From the NCBI GenBank assembly GCA_012035435.1, contig JAAUPH010000081.1:1-8825 (forward strand): DNA of 8,825 nt. The letters run 5' to 3'. Below, one piece after another: positions 1 through 5,575 of this stretch. The translations under genes and the position numbers were made by a program. The stretch comes from Sphingopyxis sp. GTDB taxonomy: Bacteria > Pseudomonadota > Alphaproteobacteria > Sphingomonadales > Sphingomonadaceae. Within the stretch, counting starts at the first letter, position 1. Every line of letters begins with the position of its first letter. The notes beneath the pieces are model-generated. The model was not told the DNA's origin, made no database searches, and was given only the letters and a program-made list of their open reading frames with translations.

Positions 1-1
1 G

Positions 2-52
2 GGGCCGGGGGCGGAGGTTTTCTACACGCCGCCTGCAGAAACGCTGCCCTGA
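2..52 (+). CDS. possible 3' end of an upstream gene (partial)
   Basis: From base 2 one + strand frame reads GPGAEVFYTPPAETLP and ends at TGA (50-52). Its codons have the G/C-rich third positions of the neighbouring genes. It lies directly before a pair of hairpins and converges with the LysR gene, which is where a gene end would be expected. Only 16 residues are visible, so no family can be named. The frame starting at base 1 is also open, to a TAG at 58-60, so the choice of frame is uncertain. Confidence 0.25.
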   Translation, partial: GPGAEVFYTPPAETLP

Positions 53-56
53 CGTT

Positions 57-162
57 CTAGAGCGTTTTCTAGTCAGGTGGAATCACCTGACGGCTCGGAA
101 AACGCGACAAATCAAAAACCTAGAGCGGTTGATCTGGCGCAGCCAGATCGGAAACCGCTCTA
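57..162. repeat. two tandem intergenic hairpins sharing the word CTAGAGCG
   Basis: Hairpin one pairs GCGTTTTC (62-69) with GAAAACGC (98-105) and, inside that, TCAGGTG (73-79) with CACCTGA (84-90) around a GAAT loop. Hairpin two pairs TAGAGCGGTT (121-130) with AACCGCTCTA (153-162) and GATCTGGC (131-138) with GCCAGATC (142-149), with a GCA loop and a three-base bulge (150-152). Both begin with CTAGAGCG (57-64 and 120-127), which suggests one composite repeat family. From memory, similar words are common between genes in alphaproteobacteria; I cannot confirm this here. The pair may also act as a bidirectional terminator, but neither hairpin has a clear T-run. Confidence 0.75.
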
Positions 163-1022
163 AATCCGCCGCTCCAGCGCGCGCACCATATGGTCAAGCA
201 GGCGTTTGCCCGGCAGCGACAGGTCGGGAACCGCCAGCAGCGCGATTTCGGTATCGTGGAGGTCGGGCAGCAGATTGGGATCATCGATCACCGCCAGATC
301 GGCGGGCACCATGTCGCGCGGCAGCACGGTAACGCCCAACCCCGCCCGCACCGCCGCCTGGCTGCCCGCGAGCGATGCACAGGTATAAGCGATCCGCCAG
401 CCATGCTTCGCCCGTTCGAGTGCGCTGATGGCACGAGCCCGGTACACGCAGGGCGCAGGCGACACGACGAGCGGTAACAAGTTGCATCCCTCGATGTTAA
501 AGCCGCCCGCTGCGGCCCACACCAAAGGCTCGCGCCACACGCGGACGCCGGTTTCGGGCCCCGCCGGCTCCCGCTTGATCAGCATCAGGTCAAATTCGCC
601 GCGCCCAAAGCCTTCGATCAAATTGAGCGTCAGGTCGCACGATACTTCCAGCGCCACACGCGGATGGCTTTTGGCAAATCGCGCCAGCACTTCGGGCAAA
701 TAGCTGGTCGCAAAATCCTCTGGTGTGCCCAGTCGAACCACGCCTTGCAACGCCGGTTCGGCCATTTCATCAAGCATCGCATCATGCGCTGCCAGCAACC
801 GCCGGGCGTGACCCAGCAACTGCTCCCCCGCAGCGCTCAGCCGAACCACGCGGTGCGCCCGTTCGAACAGCCGAATACCAACTGTTCCTCCAACCGCTTG
901 ATCATCAAGCTGACCGCAGAAGGCGAGCGGAACAGCCGCGCCGCGCTGGTCGTCATATTGCCAGTTTCGGCGACCGTCGCAAAGGCGCGCAGCAGGTCTA
1001 GGTCGATCTGAGGGCGGGTCAT
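160..1022 (-). pseudogene. LysR-type transcriptional regulator, one frameshift
   Basis: This is a LysR-family DNA-binding regulator of 287 residues once repaired, the usual family length. The N-terminal winged helix-turn-helix includes DLDLLRAFATVAETGN and the recognition stretch ARLFRSPSAVSLMIKRLEEQ (residues about 7-50). A linker and substrate-binding domain follow, including GVVRLGTPEDFATSYLPEVL and the late GLGVTVLPRDMV. The frame breaks at about 878-880: after EEQL the - strand lacks one G (GGT ATT CGG expected), and restoring it gives the canonical EEQLGIRLFERAHRVVRLSA. The ATG at 1022 fits LysR starts better than the TTG at 1037. The TAG stop (160-162) lies in the arm of the downstream hairpin. 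The gene is divergent from isocitrate dehydrogenase, so that gene or the regulator itself is the likely target; the effector is unknown. The break may be real or a base-calling error. Confidence 0.85.
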
Positions 1023-1127
1023 GTCATCTATTAACAAAACTCAACGATCATATCAAATCATCTCGTTTCTCGAATATCATCGCGGACCTTAACCCTTCGC
1101 CATCCATTTTGGAGAAGGAGACAGTTC
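1023..1127. promoter_or_regulatory. divergent lysR / isocitrate dehydrogenase control region
   Basis: This 105-base spacer is AT-richer than its surroundings and separates two divergent starts, so it should hold both promoters and any LysR operator. An imperfect dyad at 1046-1062 runs from GATCAT to ATCATC around AATC-rich bases, with 12 of 17 positions symmetric. A T-N11-A spacing occurs at 1061-1073, but that motif is too loose to count on its own. I see no convincing -35/-10 pair. Assignment as an operator region rests mainly on gene arrangement. Confidence 0.45.
1111..1120 (+). promoter_or_regulatory. Shine-Dalgarno fixing a GTG start
   Basis: GGAGAAGGAG ends seven bases before the GTG at 1128. 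The in-frame ATG at 1137 would be 16 bases away. This supports GTG as the start of the isocitrate dehydrogenase. Confidence 0.7.
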
Positions 1128-2594
1128 GTGACTCAAATGCTGATCGACCGCCCGGCCGCCACCACGGTCGCCCCGCTGGAATTTGCGCTCGCACATGGCG
1201 ACGGCATCGGCCCTGAAATCATGGCCGCAACGCTATCCATCTTGGAGGCCGCCAATGTGCCCGTTGCCCCGCGCGAGATACACATTGGCGAACAACTTTA
1301 CGGCGCGGGTCATAGCAGCGGCATCGCCCCCGAAGCCTGGGATGCGATCGAAGCCACTGGCCTGTTGCTGAAAGCCCCCATCACCACCCCGTTGGGCAAA
1401 GGGGTCAAAAGCCTCAACGTCACCATGCGCAAGACACTGGGTCTATATGCCAATGTGCGGCCCAACATGGCCTATGCGCCCTATGTGCCGACGCACTTCC
1501 CGGGCATGGACATCATCATCGTGCGCGAAAATGAGGAAGATCTCTACGCCGGGATCGAACATCGCCAGACCGACGATGTCTTCCAATGCCTGAAAATCGT
1601 CAGCCGCTCGGGCTGCGAGCGCATCGTCCGCTATGCCTTTGAACTGGCGCGCGCGCAGGGTCGCAAAAAGGTCACCTGCGTCACCAAAAACAACATCATG
1701 AAACTGACCGACGGCGTCTTCGCAGATGTGTTCGACACGATCGGTCTAGAATATCCAAATATCGTGCAGGAGCATATGATCGTCGATATTGCGGCCGCGC
1801 GGATCGCCACCGAACCCTATCGCTTCGACGTGATCGTGACGCCCAATCTTTATGGCGACATCTTGTCCGACATCGCCGCCGAAGTCGCAGGGTCGGTCGG
1901 CCTCTCGCCCTCGGCCAATATCGGCGCGCGCGCCGCGATGTTTGAGGCGATCCACGGCTCCGCCCCCTCGCTCGCGGGGCAGGATGCCGCCAACCCGTCG
2001 GGATTGCTGCTCGCGGCGTGCATGATGCTGGACCATACCGGACGCGGTGAGGCTGCCAGCCTGATCCGCAACGCTTGGAGCCGCGCGGTCGAGGATGGTA
2101 TCGCCACTCGCGACATGGGCGGCACGCTGGGCACCACGGCCTTCGCCGCCGAAGTCAGCGCTCGGCTGGGCAGCGTCCCGCGAAAAATGAAGGTCGCGGT
2201 CCCTGCCCCGCCGCTGCAGATCGTTCAGCCCAGCGATGTGGTGACGGTCGCGCGCGCCAAACGCGAATGTGTCGGTATCGACATTTTTGTGCAGGACCGC
2301 GCGCTCGACGCGAACCTGTTGGCGGCCGCCCTTCGCGCTGTGCCGCTCGACAATTTCGAACTGACGATGATCACCAATCGCGGAGTGAAGGTTTGGCCCA
2401 AGCCCAACCCGAACACCATCCTGACCGACCATTGGCGGTGCCGTTTCATGGCCAAGCTCGGTGCCCATGTGACGCGGACCGAAGCCATCGAAGCCGCCCT
2501 GTTGCTGAGCCGCGCAGGAATCGACGTGGTGAAGACCGAAGGGTTGTACACTTTCGACGACGTGCCCGGTTACTCGCTGGGTCAAGGCCAATAA
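1128..2594 (+). CDS. icd: isocitrate dehydrogenase, Rickettsia-type with C-terminal extension
   Basis: This 488-residue cytoplasmic enzyme oxidatively decarboxylates isocitrate to 2-oxoglutarate. Family signatures are clear: GDGIGPEI (24-31), the isocitrate-binding SLNVTMRK (95-102), R111, RENEEDLYAGIEH (133-145), the catalytic lysine in VTKNN (K187), and metal-ligand aspartates D220, D244 and D248 in NLYGDILSD. The isocitrate/isopropylmalate dehydrogenase fold ends near residue 350. About 135 further residues form the extra domain known from Rickettsia and Thermus isocitrate dehydrogenases, which separates it from 3-isopropylmalate dehydrogenase (about 360 residues). At the coenzyme-selecting site the protein reads HGSAPSLAG (276-284). 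E. coli NADP-enzyme has Lys-Tyr where this has Ser-Leu, and NAD-type relatives usually have Asp-Ile, so the cofactor cannot be assigned. The frame is intact. The gene diverges from lysR and is followed 64 bases later by liuB in the same direction. Confidence 0.93.
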   Translation: MTQMLIDRPAATTVAPLEFALAHGDGIGPEIMAATLSILEAANVPVAPREIHIGEQLYGAGHSSGIAPEAWDAIEATGLLLKAPITTPLGKGVKSLNVTMRKTLGLYANVRPNMAYAPYVPTHFPGMDIIIVRENEEDLYAGIEHRQTDDVFQCLKIVSRSGCERIVRYAFELARAQGRKKVTCVTKNNIMKLTDGVFADVFDTIGLEYPNIVQEHMIVDIAAARIATEPYRFDVIVTPNLYGDILSDIAAEVAGSVGLSPSANIGARAAMFEAIHGSAPSLAGQDAANPSGLLLAACMMLDHTGRGEAASLIRNAWSRAVEDGIATRDMGGTLGTTAFAAEVSARLGSVPRKMKVAVPAPPLQIVQPSDVVTVARAKRECVGIDIFVQDRALDANLLAAALRAVPLDNFELTMITNRGVKVWPKPNPNTILTDHWRCRFMAKLGAHVTRTEAIEAALLLSRAGIDVVKTEGLYTFDDVPGYSLGQGQ

Positions 2595-2630
2595 GCGGCC
2601 GATGATCGCAATTGAAATTTGAAATATCTT

Positions 2631-2646
2631 CGGCGGCGGCGGCGGC
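2631..2646 (+). repeat. (CGG)5 microsatellite before liuB
   Basis: Five CGG triplets plus a C lie 12 bases upstream of the liuB ATG. Triplet runs can vary in length by slippage, and this one sits where it would change the spacing of upstream signals. No function is shown. Confidence 0.6.
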
Positions 2647-2658
2647 TATAACGGGGTC

Positions 2659-4318
2659 ATGACAGCTCCAATATTGCCGACCGCCGTCCAGCCCGACAGC
2701 GACAGTTTCAATGCGCGATCCGCGCACAACCGCGCCCTTCGGGATGATCTGTGGGCCGCGTCGCCGCCGCTGCACTGGGCGGCAATGAAAAGTCACGCGA
2801 ACGCCATGTCGCCCGCGGCAAGCTACTCCCGCGTGAGCGAGTGGAACGGTTGCTCGATCCCGGCTCGCCGTTGCTTGAAGTGGGCCAGCTCGCCGCGAAT
2901 GGCATGTATGAGGGCGACGTCCATGGCGCATCGCTCATCACCGGCATTGGCCGCGTGTCGGGGCGGCAGGTGATGATCGTCTGCAACGATGCGACGGTGA
3001 AAGGCGGCACTTATTACCCGCTGACCGTTAAAAAGCATTTGCGCGCTCAGGAAATCGCGCTCGAAAATCACCTTCCCTGCATCTATCTGGTCGACAGCGG
3101 CGGTGCCAACCTGCCCCATCAGGCCGAAGTCTTCCCAGATCGCGATCATTTTGGACGGATTTTCTTCAATCAGGCCAATATGTCCGCGCGCCGAATTCCT
3201 CAAATCGCCTGCGTCATGGGCAGTTGCACCGCGGGCGGTGCCTATGTCCCCGCCATGTCTGACGAAACGGTGATCGTCCGCAATCAAGGCACCATCTTCC
3301 TCGCCGGTCCCCCGCTGGTCAAGGCCGCGACGGGCGAGGAAATCAGCGCCGAAGATCTCGGCGGCGGCGATCTCCACGGCCGCAAATCGGGCGTGGTCGA
3401 TCATGTGGCAGAGAATGACGAACATGCGCTGACGATCGTCCGCGATATTGTCAGCCACATCGGCGGAACAATAGGGACAGTACCCTTTTTCGGAAACGCG
3501 GGTTCGAGTGGTAATGGCGATCCATCGAAAAAGGGGACTGTCCCTATTGTTCGAGACCCCCGCCCGCCCAAATACTCCGCCGAAGAGCTCTACGGCATCA
3601 TCCCCGAAGACGTGCGCGCGCCCTATGATGTCCGCGAGATCATCGCCCGCCTCGTCGACGCATCCGAATTTCACGAATTCAAGGCGCTTTACGGCAGCAC
3701 GCTCGTCTGCGGCTTCGCGCATATCTGGGGCATGCCCGTCGCCATCCTCGCCAACAATGGCGTGCTGTTCAGCGAGAGCGCGCAAAAGGGCGCACATTTC
3801 ATTCAGCTCGCGCAGCAACGCAGCATCCCCCTGCTGTTCCTCCAGAACATCAGCGGCTTCATGGTCGGCGGCAAATATGAAGCCGAAGGCATTGCAAAAC
3901 ATGGCGCCAAACTCGTCACCGCCGTCGCCACCGCGACCGTCCCCAAAATCACCGTGCTGATCGGCGGCAGCTTTGGCGCGGGCAATTACGGCATGTGCGG
4001 CCGCGCTATCAACCCCGCTTCCTCTTCACCTGGCCCAACGCGCGGATCAGCGTGATGGGCGGCGAACAGGCGGCGAGCGTGCTGGCAACGGTCCACCGCG
4101 ACGCCGAAAAATGGGACGAACGCGAAGCCGAAGCGTTCAAAGCCCCGATCCGCCAGAAATATGAGGATGAAGGCAACCCCTATTACGCCACAGCCCGCCT
4201 GTGGGATGACGGGATCATCGACCCGGCGCAGACCAGGGATGTGCTGGGACTGGCGCTGGGGGCGTGCGCAAATGCACCGTTGAGCGACGGGCCGGGCTTT
4301 GGGGTGTTCCGGATGTGA
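2659..4318 (+). pseudogene. liuB: methylcrotonyl-CoA carboxylase beta (carboxyltransferase) subunit, two frameshifts
   Basis: This is the subunit that moves carboxylate from biotin to 3-methylcrotonyl-CoA in leucine degradation. Repaired, it is 553 residues. The N-terminal carboxyltransferase half carries [20 protein letters not shown] and [16 protein letters not shown] (about 188-203). The C-terminal half carries [11 protein letters not shown] and the second glycine-rich motif [15 protein letters not shown], and the end is GPGFGVFRM, as in LiuB/MCCC2. The ATG at 2659 opens an N-terminus that aligns with LiuB. At 2756-2757 a C is missing (TGG GCC CGC GTC expected), and at 4007 a T is missing (GCT TAT expected, giving [20 protein letters not shown]). 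The longest uninterrupted frame is 2751-4055. An 87-base palindrome adds 29 residues (about 270-299) between the two domains. Geranyl-CoA carboxylase (AtuC) is a less likely alternative. Confidence 0.88.
3466..3552. repeat. REP-like palindrome inserted in frame within liuB
   Basis: Arms of 27 bases (3466-3492 and 3526-3552) are reverse complements except for one base (A at 3482). The loop is 33 bases. Each arm holds the shorter quasi-palindrome GGGACAGTCCC or its one-mismatch form. The whole unit is 87 bases, exactly 29 codons, and has no stop in the gene's frame. It encodes GTIGTVPFF on the left and KKGTVPIV on the right, joined by a Gly/Ser/Asn-rich linker. It falls in the variable linker between the two carboxyltransferase domains, just before [15 protein letters not shown]. 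The GGGAC/GTCCC core resembles bacterial REP elements mobilised by REP-associated tyrosine transposases; that link is an inference, as no transposase is present in the window. Confidence 0.85.
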
Positions 4319-4320
4319 GG

Positions 4321-4770
4321 ATGCTGCCGATCTTTGCGCTAATTTTATTGTAGGGTTGCTCAATCAGTCCGCAAGAATTTGAGAGTTTCTGTCATGAGAA
4401 CTTCGAAATACGGATTAGTGACGCCGAGGCTTGGAAGCGCTACACAACTCTGCAGGTTACTCAGGCCCGCCAAACAGCTCGTCCCGTTAAAATGGCGGAT
4501 ATCGGCGAATTCCGGAGGTGGGGCCACGCAGCTCCGCAAGCAGGCCCTCCCTTCCCCGAACCGGTAGGCGCAATGGTAAACGTCTATGAAGGCGAGCCCT
4601 TCGTGGGCGGTCGCTTCGTGGCAGCGACCACCGATTTCTGGAGCAGTCATGTGGTATGGACGAATGGCGAGATAGTCACATGCAGTTCGAAGTTTCCTGA
4701 CGGTCCCTTCCTGATCTATGGCTTGAGCCGAAATGACACCCCGCGCCTCATCGTTAGCAGGGCAACATGA
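4321..4770 (+). pseudogene. putative small lipoprotein with TAG in the lipobox
   Basis: An ATG two bases after the liuB stop begins MLPIFALILL, then TAG (4351-4353), then GCSISPQEFESFCHENFEIR, and stays open to TGA at 4768-4770. Read through, this is 149 codons whose start looks like a type II signal peptide: a hydrophobic stretch ending L-L-x-G-C, with the stop at the lipobox position usually held by Ser or Ala. TCG to TAG is one base change. The rest is protein-like (WKRYTTLQVTQARQ, then FPDGPFLIYGLSRND). Third positions are less G/C-biased than in neighbouring genes. I recognise no family. If the stop is real, translation could restart at ATG 4492 or 4573. A weak GGA at 4311-4313 is the only Shine-Dalgarno candidate. 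The alternative is a non-coding spacer. Confidence 0.45.
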
Positions 4771-4791
4771 ACCACCGCATTCAGCGCCAAC

Positions 4792-4936
4792 AAATCCTCC
4801 CCGGAACGGGGAGGGCGACCAGCGAAGCTGGTGGAGGGACCGCGTGAGGGCGTGCGCTATGCTTCGGCCTCGCTCTACCCCGACAGCGGCCCCTCCGACC
4901 CCTGCGGGGCCACCTCCCCGTTCCGGGGAGGATTTT
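4792..4936 (+). repeat. left copy of the DUF559-flanking palindromic repeat
   Basis: The ends are perfect 23-base inverted repeats (4792-4814 and 4913-4935), beginning AAATCCTCCCC. Each end is itself a hairpin, CCTCCCC / GGGGAGG around a five-base loop. Inside are ACCAGC-GAA-GCTGGT (4818-4832) and CCCC-TGC-GGGG (4899-4909). Bases 4877-4939 match 5411-5473 of the right copy at 62 of 63 positions, in the same orientation, while the middle differs. The right end places GGAGGA six bases before the DUF559 start. Confidence 0.85.
4927..4932 (+). promoter_or_regulatory. repeat-derived Shine-Dalgarno of the DUF559 gene
   Basis: GGAGGA, part of the terminal arm of the left repeat, lies six bases before GTG 4939. 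It is a near-ideal ribosome binding site and fixes GTG as the start over the internal ATG at 5020. Confidence 0.65.
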
Positions 4937-4938
4937 GA

Positions 4939-5472
4939 GTGAGCGACAGGCGCAAGAAGCACTCCACTGTTGGTGCACCTGACGCCACCATCCGCCGCGC
5001 ACGCCAGTTCCGCAAAACAATGACGCTCCCGGAAGTGCTGCTGTGGCAGCAGCTCAAAAAGCGGCCCGGTGGCTATCAGTTCCGCAAACAGCACCCGGTC
5101 GGGTCCTATGTCCTTGACTTCGCCTGCATCCGGGCGCGGCTCGCCATTGAGGTTGATGGCGAAGCGCACAACCGCGGCGACCGGCCAGAGCGCGATGCAG
5201 CGCGCGACGCTTTTGTGCTGACACAAGGCTTCATAACGATTCGGATACCCGTAGCCGAGGTGCTCAACGACTTGGTCGGCGTCGTCCAGTTCATCACCGA
5301 ACAATGCCGCCAACGCGCCCACCCCAATCCTCCCCGGAACGGGGAGGTGGCGCGGCGAAGCCGTGACGGAGGGCCGGGTAAAGACATGCACTCCGCCGCG
5401 ACATTGCACGACCCCGACAGCGGCCCCTCCGACCCCTGCGGGGCCACCTCCCCGTCCCGGGGAGGATTTTGA
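4939..5472 (+). CDS. DUF559 (Vsr-like nuclease fold) protein with repeat-encoded tail
   Basis: This is a 177-residue protein. Residues 19-128 match the DUF559 pattern: RRARQFRKTMTLPEVLLWQQ (19-38), FRKQHPVGSYVLDFACIRAR (48-67), LAIEVDGEAH (68-77), then RDAARDAF and a closing GF-ITIRIPVAEVLNDL. The candidate PD-(D/E)XK-type acidic residues E32, D60, E71 and D73, plus H77, are all present, so the nuclease core appears intact. Relatives are related to very-short-patch-repair endonucleases, but their biological role is largely unsettled. Typical members end after about 120-130 residues. Here residues 130-177 (from NPPRNGEV to SRGGF) are encoded by the right repeat, whose final bases also give the TGA. 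The tail is low in complexity and probably unfolded. The GTG start depends on the left repeat's GGAGGA. No operon partner is evident. Confidence 0.85.
   Translation: MSDRRKKHSTVGAPDATIRRARQFRKTMTLPEVLLWQQLKKRPGGYQFRKQHPVGSYVLDFACIRARLAIEVDGEAHNRGDRPERDAARDAFVLTQGFITIRIPVAEVLNDLVGVVQFITEQCRQRAHPNPPRNGEVARRSRDGGPGKDMHSAATLHDPDSGPSDPCGATSPSRGGF
5326..5470 (+). repeat. right copy of the DUF559-flanking palindromic repeat
   Basis: Terminal arms 5326-5350 and 5444-5468 are 25-base inverted repeats with one mismatch, again each containing CCTCCCC / GGGGAGG. The copy has the same orientation as the left one. Its middle keeps a recognisable skeleton (GCGAAGC, then GGAGGG) but is otherwise diverged. 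It is read in frame by the DUF559 gene without an internal stop, and its terminal GGATTTTGA ends that gene. Confidence 0.85.
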
Positions 5473-5486
5473 GCGATAAATCGCTC
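5471..5486 (+). terminator. small hairpin after the DUF559 gene
   Basis: GAGCGA and TCGCTC form a perfect six-base stem with a TAAA loop, starting inside the stop codon. There is no T-run, so intrinsic termination is doubtful; it may simply be part of the repeat boundary. Confidence 0.35.
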
Positions 5487-5575
5487 CACTTCCGACCAAT
5501 CTAGCCCGCTGCCATAAACCCGGTCTAAACCCCTCCTCGGCCAAACCCTCGCTATTGCATGTTAAGGGCCTGCCG

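Larger units (their letters stand above)
4792..5470 (+). mobile_element. repeat-DUF559-repeat unit (candidate mobile or transposon-like module)
   Basis: Two direct copies of a palindromic repeat enclose a single gene, giving a compact unit of about 680 bases whose gene borrows its ribosome binding site and 3' coding end from the copies. It lies between genes for two subunits of one enzyme, as an insertion would. No target-site duplication is visible and no known transposase is encoded, so mobility is an inference. The repeats may instead be ordinary dispersed elements next to a resident gene. Confidence 0.4.

Noticed and set aside
1061..1073. T-N11-A LysR box
   Set aside because: The motif is expected by chance several times in 100 bases and the flanks are not a clean dyad.
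1746..2591. 281-codon open frame on the - strand opposite isocitrate dehydrogenase
   Set aside because: It is antisense to conserved motifs and its translation resembles no protein family.
1128..2594. 3-isopropylmalate dehydrogenase
   Set aside because: The protein is about 130 residues too long for LeuB and has the SLNVTMRK isocitrate-binding segment.
2612..2652. TTGAAA and TATAAC as a liuB promoter
   Set aside because: The nearest TTGAAA is 22 bases from TATAAC, too far for a normal promoter. TATAAC alone, seven bases before the ATG, is not enough.
2823..3902. 359-codon open frame on the - strand opposite liuB
   Set aside because: It is antisense to a clearly conserved carboxyltransferase; high GC content leaves such shadow frames open.
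4792..5470. CRISPR array
   Set aside because: There are only two repeats, about 390 bases apart, with a gene between them and no regular spacers.
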